Positions 15,856 through 25,262 of a stretch of 64,000 bases of DNA are shown here, piece after piece. Position numbers and translations under genes: made by a program. How positions within the stretch are numbered: position 1 is the stretch's first letter; each line of letters starts with the position of its first letter. The DNA is taken from NCBI RefSeq assembly GCF_002160825.1, contig NZ_NFLI01000003.1, positions 124,001 to 188,000 on the forward strand, given 5' to 3'. The DNA comes from Lachnoclostridium sp. An131. Its GTDB lineage: Bacteria > Bacillota > Clostridia > Lachnospirales > Lachnospiraceae. A model generated the notes under the pieces. It was given only the letters and a program-made list of their open reading frames with translations. It did no database searches and was not told the DNA's origin.

Positions 15856-16773
15856 TTAAGACTGTGACGTCAAAAACATTTTTACCGGACGGTAGCTGTC
15901 CTTTCTCTGGTCCGCATGCCTCCTGTAAAGCCCCACGAAGCTTCCGTAGGAGTCGTAGACGCGGACTGCTTCCGAAGGCTGCCTGAAATTTCCCTCAGCC
16001 TTCCCAATCTCCTTCTCCGAAAACGGATTTCCATTATGAACCAGGCGATCTCCTGCCGCATTCGTCCGGATCTCCGGGTATCCTGAAAACACCTTGTCTA
16101 CCGGCAGCAGCGCCTCACTGATTCGTCCCTCCCGCATCAGCTCCTCTATCTCTGACAGGCGCCGGCTTTCCCCCACCGTGAACCGGTCTACGCGGGTACG
16201 CAAAAGGCTTTTCATGCAGCCGCCGCAGCCAAGCTTCTCTCCGATATCCTGGCAGAGCGTACGGATATAGGTTCCGCTGGTACAGGTCACGGAAAATGAA
16301 ACCTCCGGAAGTGAGATCCTGTGAATTTCCAGCTCCAGGATCCTCACGCGGCGTGCTTTCCGCTCAACCTCTTTTCCTTCTCTGGCAAGCTCATAGAGCT
16401 TCTTCCCACCTACCTTGAGTGCAGAATACATGGGCGGCACCTGATCGTAATCCCCGAGAAAGCTTAAAACTGCCTCCCGGACTGCTTCCTCATCCGCAGT
16501 CACCGGCGCCGTGCTTAAAATCCTTCCCGACGTATCCTGCGTATCGGTGGTCTGCCCCAGCAGCAGCACGGCCTCGTAGGTCTTTTCCTTATCGCTTAGC
16601 AGGCCGCAGAGCTTTGTCGCGTTTCCCAGGCATACAGGAAGAACTCCCTCCGCATCCGGATCGAGAGTTCCTGTATGGCCTATCTTTTTCTGTTTTAAAA
16701 TTCCACGCAGCTTTGCCACCACATCATGGGATGTAAAGCCCGCCTCCTTATAAATATTCAGTACGCCGTTCAT
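15856..16773 (-). CDS. truB: tRNA pseudouridine(55) synthase
   Basis: This 305-aa enzyme isomerises U55 in the T-loop of tRNAs. The N-terminus MNGVLNIYKEAGFTSHDVV and the catalytic motif GHTGTLDPDAEGVLPVC (Asp about residue 38) are diagnostic; YEAVLLLGQTTDTQD and CTSGTYIRTLCQDIG are further family blocks. A C-terminal PUA-like region follows. ATG at 16773 is preceded by AAAGGAT and lies 6 bases after the nrnA stop. It is in the translation operon between nrnA and ribF. Confidence 0.97.
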   Translation of the reverse strand: MNGVLNIYKEAGFTSHDVVAKLRGILKQKKIGHTGTLDPDAEGVLPVCLGNATKLCGLLSDKEKTYEAVLLLGQTTDTQDTSGRILSTAPVTADEEAVREAVLSFLGDYDQVPPMYSALKVGGKKLYELAREGKEVERKARRVRILELEIHRISLPEVSFSVTCTSGTYIRTLCQDIGEKLGCGGCMKSLLRTRVDRFTVGESRRLSEIEELMREGRISEALLPVDKVFSGYPEIRTNAAGDRLVHNGNPFSEKEIGKAEGNFRQPSEAVRVYDSYGSFVGLYRRHADQRKDSYRPVKMFLTSQS

Positions 16774-16779
16774 ATCCTT

Positions 16780-17745
16780 TTACTCTTCTTTGTCTTCCTT
16801 CAGCTGCTGCTCGATATGTAGGGTCAGGTTATTGACTACGTCGTACAGGCTTCCATGCATCGTACAGCCTGCGGCCTTCACATGTCCTCCGCCCCCGAAA
16901 TAGGCGCAGACAGAGCTTACGTCTACGATCCCGTTGGAGCGCAGGCTGGCCTTGTATTCCTGGGTTCCCGTCTCGTAAAGGAAGATAGCAACCTCCACAC
17001 CGGCCGTCACACGCAGCTGGCTTACGATCCCGTCCAGGTCGGCAGGCCCTACTCCATAAAAGTCCATATCCTTCTGACGAATCCGGCCTACGATAATCTT
17101 GCCGTCCAGAAGCAGAATGCTTTCCATCAGCGCACGGCCAAGCACCTGATTCTGCACATAGGTCTTCCGGTAAAAGGTGTCCTCAATGATGCGTGAGAAA
17201 TCGATCCCCTTCGCCATCAGCTTTCCGGCAATCTGCATCGTTTTCTCCGTCGTATTCGTGTACTGGAAGACGCCGGTATCATGAACGATTCCCATATAGA
17301 GGGCCTCTGCGGTCTCCCTGGAAATACGCTCCTCCTCCATCATCTGGTATGCCAGCTCTGATGTAGAGCTTGCCTGGGCATCGATCCAGTTCTCACCTGC
17401 AAAGCCCGTGTTTGTAATATGATGGTCGATACAGAGGGTTTTCTCTGCCGTCTCCAGGTATTTTACGGCCTCTCCCAGGCGCTCCTTATCGCTGGCATCC
17501 AGGGAAATAAACAGATCGTATTTTTTGTCCTCCACGCAGGAGGTCTTCACCTGATCTGCCCCCTTCAGGAAAAGGAAATTGGGATTCACTGCCTCCAGGT
17601 ACACATCCACGCTGATCTCAGGAAAGTTTTCCTGAAGATAGCTGTATACAGCCAGACAGGAACCGGTACAGTCCCCGTCTGGCCGGATGTGTCCGGCGAC
17701 AGCAACGGTTTTCACGTTTTCAAGTTCATTCTTCAGCCTGATCAT
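16780..17745 (-). CDS. nrnA: DHH/DHHA1 phosphoesterase, NrnA-type oligoribonuclease/pAp phosphatase
   Basis: A phosphoesterase of about 321 aa with AGHIRPDGDCTGS at the N-terminus, the DHH motif in LCIDHHITNTGFAG, and the DHHA1 glycine motif GGGGHVKAAG at the C-terminus. NrnA proteins degrade very short RNAs and dephosphorylate 3'-phosphoadenosine 5'-phosphate. I place the start at MIRLKNELEN (17745), about 20 bases inside the end of rbfA, with AAGGTG just upstream. Longer in-frame starts lie deeper in rbfA. The overlap suggests translational coupling. Its place between rbfA and truB is conserved in many Clostridia. Confidence 0.93.
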   Translation of the reverse strand: MIRLKNELENVKTVAVAGHIRPDGDCTGSCLAVYSYLQENFPEISVDVYLEAVNPNFLFLKGADQVKTSCVEDKKYDLFISLDASDKERLGEAVKYLETAEKTLCIDHHITNTGFAGENWIDAQASSTSELAYQMMEEERISRETAEALYMGIVHDTGVFQYTNTTEKTMQIAGKLMAKGIDFSRIIEDTFYRKTYVQNQVLGRALMESILLLDGKIIVGRIRQKDMDFYGVGPADLDGIVSQLRVTAGVEVAIFLYETGTQEYKASLRSNGIVDVSSVCAYFGGGGHVKAAGCTMHGSLYDVVNNLTLHIEQQLKEDKEE

Positions 17746-18121
17746 CCTCATCACCTTCTTCTTCCAAGCTGCTCTTATTGACATCATCAATCAGTTTGGA
17801 CATATGCACTCCATATTCTATGGACTGATCCATGATAAAACGGATCTCCGGAGTGTTGCGCAGGTTTACAGTCCGTGCCAGGGCCCTGCGGATATAGCCT
17901 TCGGCGCTCTGAAGGCCGGCAAGCGTATCCTTCTGGGCCTGTTCATCACCCAGCACGCTGATATAAGCCTTCGCGCTCTTTAAGTCCGGCGCAACCTCCA
18001 CCTCTACCACCGAGGTCATCGGATGAATCCGCGGATCCTTGATCTCATTCTGAATGATCGCACTGAGCTCTCTGCGGACCTCTCCGTTGATTCTCGTATT
18101 TTTAATGCTGTTTTTTCTCAT
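17726..18121 (-). CDS. rbfA: 30S ribosome-binding factor RbfA
   Basis: This 131-aa KH-fold protein assists late maturation of 16S rRNA. Family blocks are INGEVRRELSAIIQNEIKDPR near the start and the central SAKAYISVLGD. The C-terminal tail is very acidic (SSLEEEGDEDDQAEE). Its ATG lies 3 bases beyond the infB stop, with a GGAGG inside the end of infB, and its own end overlaps nrnA. It is in the usual infB-rbfA order. Confidence 0.96.
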   Translation of the reverse strand: MRKNSIKNTRINGEVRRELSAIIQNEIKDPRIHPMTSVVEVEVAPDLKSAKAYISVLGDEQAQKDTLAGLQSAEGYIRRALARTVNLRNTPEIRFIMDQSIEYGVHMSKLIDDVNKSSLEEEGDEDDQAEE

Positions 18122-18124
18122 GCT

Positions 18125-21100
18125 CTATCTGGGCACCTCCACCATGGTATAGGCCTCTACGATATCCAGCTCCTGAATGTCGTTGAATTTCTCAAACACC
18201 AGGCCGCACTCGTAGCCTGCCTTTACTTCCTTTACATCGTCCTTGAAACGCTTCAGGGAGGCCAGGCTTCCGTCAAAGATCTGCGTGCCCTCTCTGGTAA
18301 TGCGGCACTTGCAACCTCTCTGGAATACGCCGTCCAGCACATAGGAGCCGGCGATATTGCCTACGCCGGAGGCCTTGAAGATCTGGCGTATCTCGGCGTG
18401 GCCGAGCACCTTTTCCTCGAAAATCGGATCCAGCATGCCCTTCATGGCTGACTCTACGTCGTTGATCGCATCGTAGATGACGCGGTACAGGCGCAGGTCT
18501 ACCTTTTCGCGCTCTGCCGTCTCCTTCGCTGTCGCGTCAGGCCGTACATTGAAGCCGATAATGATTGCGTTGGACGCCGCCGCCAGGCTTACGTCAGATT
18601 CGTTGATCGCGCCCACGCCGCCGTGGATGATCTTCACCACGACCTCCTCATTGGAGAGCTTCAGAAGACTCTGCTTCACTGCCTCCACGGAGCCCTGCAC
18701 ATCGGCCTTTACAATAATATTCAGTTCCTTCAGATTTCCGGACTGGATCTGGGAATACAGATCGTCCAGAGACATCTTCATCTTGGTATCCTCGATCAGC
18801 TTCTCGCGGCTCTCCTTCACGAAGGTATCCGCGAACGCTCTCGCTTCCTTCTCATTCTCCGGGGAGATGAAGATCTCACCGGCATTCGGCACATCATTCA
18901 GGCCCAGGATCTCTACCGGCTTGGAGGGACCGGCCTCCTTGACGCGCCGTCCGTTGTCGTCCATCATCGCGCGGACCTTGCCGTGGCAGGCGCCTACTGC
19001 GATGGGATCTCCCACATGAAGGGTTCCCTTCTGTACCAGGACGGTAGCCACAGGTCCCTTGCCCTTATCAAGCTCCGCCTCAATCACGATTCCTCTCGCG
19101 CGGCGGTTCGGATTCGCCTTCAGCTCCAGCACCTCGGCAGTCAGAAGGATCATTTCCAGAAGCTGATCAATTCCCTCATGGGTATGCGCGGATACCGGCA
19201 CAAAGATCGTGCTTCCGCCCCAGTCCTCGGGAATCAGCTCGTATTCTACCAGCTCCTGCTTTACGCGCTCGATATTTGCGCTGGGCTTATCAATCTTGTT
19301 GATTGCGACAATAATCTCGATGCCAGCCGCCTTGGCATGGTTGATCGCCTCTACGGTCTGGGGCATCACGCCATCGTCCGCCGCTACTACCAGGATCGCG
19401 ATATCCGTGGAATTCGCGCCGCGCATACGCATGGCTGTAAACGCCTCATGGCCCGGTGTATCCAGGAAGGTAATTTTCTGGTCATTAATAGATACCACAT
19501 AGGCTCCGATATGCTGCGTGATTCCGCCGGCCTCCCGGTCAATGACATGCGTATGGCGGATAGCATCCAGCAGGGAGGTCTTGCCGTGGTCTACGTGGCC
19601 CATGACGCAGACTACCGGCGGTCTCGGAACAAGGCTGTCTTCCGGATCTTCCGTATCCTCCAGCATCTTTCCGATCACATCCTCCTTCTCCTCGGGAACC
19701 GGATCGAAGTTCATCTCCATAGCCAGCTCACCGGCCGCCTCAAAATCAAGCTCGGAGTTTACCGTCACCATTTTTCCTTCCAGGAAAAGCTTTTTGATGA
19801 TCACGGAAGGCTGGATCTTCATCTTCTCCGCCAGATCATGGATGCTGATCATCTCCGGAATCTCGATTACCTTCGGCGTATTGTCCTCCTTCTTCGGTGC
19901 AGGAGCCTGCTTAGGTGCCGTCTGAGCGCCCTTAGCTCCCTTGCCGCCCTTCTGATTCGGACGATTGCCGCCCTGGTTCGGACGACGGCCGCCCTGACCC
20001 GGCTTACCATTCCAGTTGTCGTTGAATTTGCTGTTTTTTTCTTTCCTGCTGTCATCATTGCGGTTCTTGTTCTCTGCTCTGCGGTTTTCTGACTTGCGAA
20101 GCTCTACAGGAGCTGCCGGAATATCCATGGAGCGTCTTCCGCCCCGTCCCTGTTCTCTTCCGTCGCGGCTCTGGAAGCCTCCGCGGCCGTCTCTTCCGCC
20201 CTGGCCCTCTCTTCTTCCGTCACGGCTGTCTCTTCCCCGGCCTCTGTCATCTCCCTGGCCTCTTCCGTCGCGGCTCTGGAAGCCTCCGCGGCTGTCTCTT
20301 CCGCCCTGGCCCTCTCTTCTTCCGTCACGGCCGTCTCTTCCCCGGCCTCTGTCGTCTCCCTGGCCTCTTCCATCGCGGCCCTGGAAGCCTCCGCGGCTGT
20401 CTCTTCCACTCTGACCGTCGCGGCCCTGGCTGTCTCTTCCCCGGCCTCTGTCATCTCCCTGGCCTCTTCCGTCACGGCCCTGGGCAGCTCTGGCTCCCGG
20501 CGCGCTCTGCGTCTGCGCTGCTGCCGGACGCGCTGTGCTCTGTGCCGGGGCTGCCGCCTTCGCGCTTTCCTCCTGGACAGAGCGGGCCGGCTGCTCCTGC
20601 TTTACGCTCTGCGAAGCTGAGGGCTTTGTCTCAGCCGCCGCTGCAGAGGCTGAGCTTCCTGTTCCTGCTCCCGATACAGGCTTTGCTGCTCCTGCTGACG
20701 GACGGGACGGGGCAGGCTTTGCCGCTCCTGCGCCGGCTCCTGCCGCCGGGCGGGCGTTCCCTGCTCCTGCCGGACGGGTGCCCGCCTGGGCCGGACGGCC
20801 CTGCTGGGAACGGTTTGCCTGTTTTCTGTCTCCTCTGGGATCCTTGATTCCCGTCTGGCTGTTATGGGCGTTGTACACCGCGATAATCTTCTTTTTCTTT
20901 GGCGGAGCCGCTGCGGCTCCTTCCGGCTTCTCTGCCGTGCCTTCCGGTCTGGCAGCCGCCTCCTTTGCCTCTGTCTGTTCCTTTTTCGGGGCAAGCGCTT
21001 TCTTCACCATAGCCTCCTGTTCCTCTGAAAGTACGCTCATATGGCTTTTCACCTCCACATTTTTCTCTGCCAGAGCCGCTATCACTTCTTTATTTGTTCT

Positions 21101-21139
21101 GCCAAGTTCCTTGGCAAGCTCATGTATTCTTTTCGACAT
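18125..21139 (-). CDS. infB: Translation initiation factor IF-2
   Basis: This 1004-aa GTPase brings fMet-tRNA to the 30S subunit. The start [13 protein letters not shown] at 21139 has GGGAGG 7 bases upstream and opens the IF2_N helix bundle. Then comes a very long Ala/Pro- and Arg/Gly/Asp-rich linker with 35-residue repeats, and a second IF2_N domain ([19 protein letters not shown]). The G domain follows, with GHVDHGKTS (G1), DTPGHEAF (G3) and NKID (G4), then the C-terminal IF2 domains. It lies between the L7Ae-like gene and rbfA. The linker is larger than in most relatives and explains the length. Confidence 0.97.
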   Translation of the reverse strand: MSKRIHELAKELGRTNKEVIAALAEKNVEVKSHMSVLSEEQEAMVKKALAPKKEQTEAKEAAARPEGTAEKPEGAAAAPPKKKKIIAVYNAHNSQTGIKDPRGDRKQANRSQQGRPAQAGTRPAGAGNARPAAGAGAGAAKPAPSRPSAGAAKPVSGAGTGSSASAAAAETKPSASQSVKQEQPARSVQEESAKAAAPAQSTARPAAAQTQSAPGARAAQGRDGRGQGDDRGRGRDSQGRDGQSGRDSRGGFQGRDGRGQGDDRGRGRDGRDGRREGQGGRDSRGGFQSRDGRGQGDDRGRGRDSRDGRREGQGGRDGRGGFQSRDGREQGRGGRRSMDIPAAPVELRKSENRRAENKNRNDDSRKEKNSKFNDNWNGKPGQGGRRPNQGGNRPNQKGGKGAKGAQTAPKQAPAPKKEDNTPKVIEIPEMISIHDLAEKMKIQPSVIIKKLFLEGKMVTVNSELDFEAAGELAMEMNFDPVPEEKEDVIGKMLEDTEDPEDSLVPRPPVVCVMGHVDHGKTSLLDAIRHTHVIDREAGGITQHIGAYVVSINDQKITFLDTPGHEAFTAMRMRGANSTDIAILVVAADDGVMPQTVEAINHAKAAGIEIIVAINKIDKPSANIERVKQELVEYELIPEDWGGSTIFVPVSAHTHEGIDQLLEMILLTAEVLELKANPNRRARGIVIEAELDKGKGPVATVLVQKGTLHVGDPIAVGACHGKVRAMMDDNGRRVKEAGPSKPVEILGLNDVPNAGEIFISPENEKEARAFADTFVKESREKLIEDTKMKMSLDDLYSQIQSGNLKELNIIVKADVQGSVEAVKQSLLKLSNEEVVVKIIHGGVGAINESDVSLAAASNAIIIGFNVRPDATAKETAEREKVDLRLYRVIYDAINDVESAMKGMLDPIFEEKVLGHAEIRQIFKASGVGNIAGSYVLDGVFQRGCKCRITREGTQIFDGSLASLKRFKDDVKEVKAGYECGLVFEKFNDIQELDIVEAYTMVEVPR
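20138..20479 (-). repeat. 105-bp tandem repeats inside infB
   Basis: These encode a low-complexity Arg/Gly/Asp segment of IF-2. Two complete 35-residue units ([33 protein letters not shown]) are followed by a partial third copy and preceded by a diverged half copy. The copies are nearly identical at DNA level, so unit number can change by slippage or recombination. Confidence 0.9.
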
Positions 21140-21144
21140 ACTTA

Positions 21145-21468
21145 CTACCTCCCTTTTTCGTTCATCAGGCATTTCTCAATGGCCTTTGCAAATCCTTCGT
21201 CCAGTACTGCCAGGGAAGCGCGGAACTCCTTTCCCATGGCGTGACCCAACGTCTCTTTCTCACCAAAGAAGTACAAAGGCACTTCATAGTAAGTACACAT
21301 ATCCCGAAATTTTTTCTTCGTGTTTTCTGACGCGGTCTCCGATACGATGACCAGCATTGCCTTTCCCGCCTTGACTGCATGCTCCACGGCAAATTCCCCG
21401 CTTGTAAGCTTTCCGGCCTTCATGGCCAGGCCAATCATCGAATATGTCTTATTTTGTGCCAAGCTCAT
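21145..21468 (-). CDS. L7Ae/L30e-family RNA-binding protein (YlxQ-like)
   Basis: A small ribosomal protein-like factor of 107 aa beginning [13 protein letters not shown]. The L7Ae fold is indicated by [26 protein letters not shown] and [16 protein letters not shown]. Members between nusA and infB (YlxQ in Bacillus) bind structured RNA. The start at 21468 overlaps the end of ylxR by 20 bases and has GGGAG 4 bases upstream; the longer frame to 21492 extends further into ylxR. The stop is 5 bases before infB. Confidence 0.9.
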   Translation of the reverse strand: MSLAQNKTYSMIGLAMKAGKLTSGEFAVEHAVKAGKAMLVIVSETASENTKKKFRDMCTYYEVPLYFFGEKETLGHAMGKEFRASLAVLDEGFAKAIEKCLMNEKGR

Positions 21469-21727
21469 CCAACTCCCTTTCCAGGCTGTCATATACCTCC
21501 GGCGGGATACTCGTCTTCAGGGAACGTTCCAGTCCCCGGTTCTTTCTCGCCTTTAAGAGACACTCCTTTGAGAAGCACAGATAAGCGCCGCGCCCGTTTT
21601 TGCGGCCTGTGGCGTCCAGAATGATTTCATCCTCCGGCGTCTTAATCACCCGCAGCATTTCCTTTTTGCTTTTCATCTCCTGGCATCCCACACACTGACG
21701 CATCGGTACTTTTCTGGTTGTACTCAA
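21449..21727 (-). CDS. ylxR: YlxR family nucleic-acid-binding protein
   Basis: This 92-aa protein has the YlxR signature: PMRQCVGCQEMKSKKEMLR at the N-terminus, then LDATGRKNGRGAYLCFSKECL. The family (also called RnpM) sits between nusA and infB in Firmicutes and is reported to bind RNA, including RNase P RNA. It starts at 21727, 60 bases after nusA, and overlaps the following L7Ae-like gene, so it is part of the same transcript. Confidence 0.95.
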   Translation of the reverse strand: MSTTRKVPMRQCVGCQEMKSKKEMLRVIKTPEDEIILDATGRKNGRGAYLCFSKECLLKARKNRGLERSLKTSIPPEVYDSLERELDELGTK

Positions 21728-21787
21728 TCTCTCACTTCCTGATTCTACTATTTTCTCTCAAAAAATATTCAAAAGAGCTTCCGGATT

Positions 21788-23035
21788 TTATTCCTCTTCC
21801 ATATCGTCCGAAGTCTCCTGGTACTCCGCTCCATCCACATCATCCGCATACGCTGCGTCTTCTGCATACTCTGTATCTTCTGCGTATTCTGCGCCGTCCG
21901 CGTACTCTGCATAAGCCGCCTCTTCGGCCTGGGACTCCTTATACTCTTCGTAATCGTCGTAGTATTCCTCGTCCTCATCCACATCCAGCCAGCCCTCGAT
22001 TTCCCTGGCCTGTGTTTCGCTCTTGATGTCGATCTTGAAGCCCGTCAGCCTTGCTGCCAGCCTTGCGTTCTGTCCTTCCTTGCCGATAGCCAGGGACAGC
22101 TGGTAATCCGGAACCACAACCTTCGCAGTCTTATCCTCCGGATCCGCCAGAACAGCCACGACCTTTGCGGGGCTTAAGGCATTCTCAATCAGAATCGCAG
22201 GGTTCTCATTCCAGTTGATGACGTCGATCTTTTCTCCACGCAGTTCGTTTACAATCGCATTTACCCTGGCTCCGTTCATTCCGACGCAGGCTCCTACCGC
22301 GTCTACGTCCGGATCGTTGGACCATACCGCGATCTTTGTTCTGGAGCCGGCCTCGCGGGCAATGCACTTGATCTCCACAGTGCCGTCCCGGACCTCTGTC
22401 ACCTCAGACTCAAACAGGCGCTTCACAAGCTCCGGATGGGTTCTGGATACCAGGATTCTCGGCCCCTTGGTACCGTCCTTTACCTCCAGAATATAGACCT
22501 TGATGCGCTCAGTCGGCTTGAATACCTCTCCCTTGACCATCTCGTTCTCATTCAGGATTGCGTCTACCTTGCCCAGATTAATGCTCACATTGCGGCCCAG
22601 ATACCTCTGCACCACGCCGGTCACTACATCCTTTTCCTTTGCGTAATATTGGTTGAAGAGAACCTTTCTCTCTTCCTCGCGGATTTTCTGCAGAATTACG
22701 TTTTTCGCATTCTGTGTCGCAATACGCCCGAATTCCTTTGACTTGATCTCTACGTTTACAATGTCGCCCAGCTCATATTTGGAGTCGATCTCTCTTGCCT
22801 TATCCAGGCTGATCTCCGTCACGTCGTCCTCTACCTTCTCCACAACCGTTTTCTCTGCATATACGGAAAACTGGCAGGTCACGGGATCGATATTTACCTT
22901 TACATTGTCCGCCTTTCCGAAATGGTTCTTGCAGGCAGTCAGAAGAGAGTTTTCGATCGCCTCCAGCAGGGTATCCTTGCTGATGTCCTTTTCCTTCTCA
23001 ATCTGCTCCAGCGCTTCCAGCAGTTCTGTGTTCAT
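21788..23035 (-). CDS. nusA: Transcription termination/antitermination factor NusA
   Basis: This 415-aa protein binds RNA polymerase and nascent RNA and affects pausing and termination. In order: N-terminal polymerase-binding domain ([17 protein letters not shown]), S1 domain ([19 protein letters not shown]), first KH domain ([22 protein letters not shown]) and second KH domain ([22 protein letters not shown]). The last ~70 residues are an acidic tail built from degenerate YAED/AEYAD repeats. ATG at 23035 has GGAGGA upstream. It is the second gene of the operon, after rimP. Confidence 0.97.
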   Translation of the reverse strand: MNTELLEALEQIEKEKDISKDTLLEAIENSLLTACKNHFGKADNVKVNIDPVTCQFSVYAEKTVVEKVEDDVTEISLDKAREIDSKYELGDIVNVEIKSKEFGRIATQNAKNVILQKIREEERKVLFNQYYAKEKDVVTGVVQRYLGRNVSINLGKVDAILNENEMVKGEVFKPTERIKVYILEVKDGTKGPRILVSRTHPELVKRLFESEVTEVRDGTVEIKCIAREAGSRTKIAVWSNDPDVDAVGACVGMNGARVNAIVNELRGEKIDVINWNENPAILIENALSPAKVVAVLADPEDKTAKVVVPDYQLSLAIGKEGQNARLAARLTGFKIDIKSETQAREIEGWLDVDEDEEYYDDYEEYKESQAEEAAYAEYADGAEYAEDTEYAEDAAYADDVDGAEYQETSDDMEEE

Positions 23036-23129
23036 CTTTTATTTCCTCCTCGTTTTTCACACGGTTTTCTATCTATTTGCAGGAATCCTGCGCATACAGT
23101 CTGATTCCGCTCTGTTTTCTCAATCTAGG

Positions 23130-23600
23130 CTAGACAAAATCAAAGGCAAGCCGGATCAGTGCAATATTCTCTCTCTCAAACACCTGCTCCTGTCCTTCTT
23201 CTGTCTCTATGGTAACCGTATCCTTATCGTACGCTTTCAGAATTCCCCGAAATTCCTTCTCTTTATTCACCATACGGTAGGTACGGATCTCCACCTCTTC
23301 GCCAAGGCTTCGTTCAAAATCCCGTTCCTTTTTCAGCGGCCTCCCAAGTCCCGGAGAACTGATTTCCAAAATATAAGAATCTTCTATAAAATCATGCTCA
23401 TCCAGAAGATCTCCCAGCGCCCGGTTCACAACCTCACAGTCATCCACCGTGATTCCTCCCGGCTTGTCAATATACGCCCTCAGGTACCAGGAACCGCCCT
23501 CCTTCACATATTCCACGTCCACCAGTTCAAAATGGTGCTCCTCCAGAATCGGCTCCAGCAGCTTTTCTGTCTTCTGTTCGTATTCCTCTCTTTTTGCCAT
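23130..23600 (-). CDS. rimP: Ribosome maturation factor RimP
   Basis: This 156-aa 30S assembly factor shows LEPILEEHHFELVDVEYVKEGG, then LRAYIDKPGGITVDDCEVVNRAL and the LEISSPGLGRPLK block typical of the family, with an SH3-like C-terminal domain. ATG at 23600 has AAGGGAAG upstream. It is the first gene of the rimP-nusA-ylxR-ylxQ-infB-rbfA-nrnA-truB-ribF operon and is preceded by a promoter and a terminator-like leader hairpin. Confidence 0.96.
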   Translation of the reverse strand: MAKREEYEQKTEKLLEPILEEHHFELVDVEYVKEGGSWYLRAYIDKPGGITVDDCEVVNRALGDLLDEHDFIEDSYILEISSPGLGRPLKKERDFERSLGEEVEIRTYRMVNKEKEFRGILKAYDKDTVTIETEEGQEQVFERENIALIRLAFDFV

Positions 23601-23628
23601 CGTCTTCCCTTCGTTTCCGAATCATTCC

Positions 23629-23659
23629 AAAAACAAAGAGTGAACTTTCGTTCACTCTT
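23629..23659 (-). promoter_or_regulatory. Terminator-like hairpin in the rimP-nusA leader
   Basis: On the minus strand a perfect 10-bp stem AAGAGTGAAC / GTTCACTCTT with a GAAA tetraloop is followed by TGTTTTT. It lies between the probable transcription start (near 23679) and the rimP start at 23600. Every transcript from that promoter would therefore carry it. It may work as an attenuator of the nusA operon or as the purB terminator, or both. Confidence 0.75.
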
Positions 23660-23685
23660 CGCAGCCACATTATTACATCTTCTAC

Positions 23686-23714
23686 ACTATAGCACGTTAT
23701 TTTCGAAAATGCAA
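23686..23714 (-). promoter_or_regulatory. Promoter of the rimP-nusA operon
   Basis: On the minus strand TTGCAT (23714-23709), a 17-base spacer and TATAGT (23691-23686). It lies between the purB stop and the leader hairpin. Confidence 0.72.
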
Positions 23715-23740
23715 GGGGTTTTCCGTAATAAATACGTTAT

Positions 23741-25174
23741 TTATACGTTAATTTCAGCCTTTTCTCCGAGAACCTCCCGGTATTCCTCCAGAATCGGTTT
23801 TACTACCTGGCCCAGGAATGCGTCCACCTGCGCCGGCGCACAGCCCACATAACGGGAGGGCTCCATGGTTTTCTTCAAATCCTCCAGAGAAAGGCCGAAG
23901 GCCGGATCTGCCGCAATCAGCTCCAGAAGGTTGTTTTCCCCTCCGTTCTCCTTCACATTGCGTCCCGCTTCCATGGAAAGCTCACGGATACGCTCGTGAA
24001 GCTCCTGGCGGTCTCCGCCTGCCTTTACCGCGTCCATCATGATATTCTCCGTCGCCATAAAGGGCAGCTCTGCCATCAGATGCTTTTCAATGACCTTCGG
24101 ATATACCACAAGACCGTCCACCACGTTCAGGCACAGATCCAGAATGCCGTCGATGGCCAGAAAGCCCTCCGGAATGGAGAGACGCTTATTCGCAGAATCA
24201 TCCAGCGTCCGCTCAAACCACTGCGTCGCGGAGGTGATGGCCGGATTCAGCGCGTCGGTAATTACATAGCGGGACAGAGAAGCGATGCGCTCGCTGCGCA
24301 TGGGATTTCTCTTGTAAGCCATGGCTGAGGAACCGATCTGGGATTTCTCGAAGGGCTCCTCCACCTCCTTCAGATGCTGAAGAAGCCGGATATCGTTAGA
24401 CATCTTATGGGCACTGGCCGCAATGCCCGCCAGCACATTCAGCACACGGGTATCCACCTTCCGGGAATAGGTCTGTCCTGATACCGGATAGCACTTGGAA
24501 AAGCCCATCTTCTCCGCTATCAGCGTGTCTACCCTGCCGACCTTTTCCATGTCTCCGTCAAAGAGCTCCAGGAAGCTTGCCTGTGTTCCCGTCGTCCCCT
24601 TGGAGCCCAGCAGCTTCATGGAGGAAATCACATGATTTAAATCCTCCAGATCCAGGCAGAATTCCTGCATCCACAGCGTAGCCCTTTTCCCTACTGTCGT
24701 AGGCTGAGCCGGCTGGAAATGCGTGAAGGCAAGGGTAGGCTGGCTCTTGTATTTGTCTGCAAAGGACGCAAGCTCATTCAGCACATTGACCAGCTTTCTG
24801 CGCACCAGCTTCAGAGCCTCCGTCATGATAATGATATCTGTGTTGTCTCCCACGTAGCAGGAGGTCGCTCCCAGATGGATAATGCCCTTTGCCTTCGGAC
24901 ACTGGCAGCCATAGGCGTAGACATGGGACATCACGTCATGGCGTACTTCCTTCTCACGGGCCTTTGCCACATCATAATTGATATCGTCCTTGTGAGCCTT
25001 CAGCTCGTCGATCTGCTCCTGCGTGATCGGCAGGCCCAGCTCCTTTTCCGTCTCAGCCAGGGCAATCCACAGTCTTCTCCAGGTCCGGAACTTTTTGTCC
25101 GGGGAAAAGATGTACTGCATCTCTTTGCTGGCATAGCGTTCCGACAAGGGACTTACATATCTGTCTGTACTCAT
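23741..25174 (-). CDS. purB: Adenylosuccinate lyase
   Basis: This 477-aa enzyme of the fumarase/aspartase superfamily cleaves SAICAR to AICAR and adenylosuccinate to AMP. The signature loop [17 protein letters not shown] is present, with [19 protein letters not shown] near the start and [12 protein letters not shown] and [15 protein letters not shown] upstream of the loop. ATG at 25174 has AAGGAGA 5 bases upstream. It follows purF and purC in the same direction and is probably expressed with them. The leader of the nusA operon begins right after its stop. Confidence 0.97.
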   Translation of the reverse strand: MSTDRYVSPLSERYASKEMQYIFSPDKKFRTWRRLWIALAETEKELGLPITQEQIDELKAHKDDINYDVAKAREKEVRHDVMSHVYAYGCQCPKAKGIIHLGATSCYVGDNTDIIIMTEALKLVRRKLVNVLNELASFADKYKSQPTLAFTHFQPAQPTTVGKRATLWMQEFCLDLEDLNHVISSMKLLGSKGTTGTQASFLELFDGDMEKVGRVDTLIAEKMGFSKCYPVSGQTYSRKVDTRVLNVLAGIAASAHKMSNDIRLLQHLKEVEEPFEKSQIGSSAMAYKRNPMRSERIASLSRYVITDALNPAITSATQWFERTLDDSANKRLSIPEGFLAIDGILDLCLNVVDGLVVYPKVIEKHLMAELPFMATENIMMDAVKAGGDRQELHERIRELSMEAGRNVKENGGENNLLELIAADPAFGLSLEDLKKTMEPSRYVGCAPAQVDAFLGQVVKPILEEYREVLGEKAEINV

Positions 25175-25262
25175 ATTATCTCCTTAATGATAGCTTATTA
25201 TAGCCGGAGCCATGCGCAGGACTTACGTATCCCGTGCACTGACGCCGAAGATTCTCTCTTTA

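Noticed and set aside
18623-20414. Long plus-strand open frames over infB, including a Pro/Leu/Ser-rich repeat protein
   Set aside because: They mirror the GTPase and the repetitive linker of infB; the apparent repeats come from the 105-bp units read in reverse.
20138-20479. Repeats considered as a CRISPR-like array
   Set aside because: The 105-bp units are contiguous, without unique spacers, and are in frame within IF-2.
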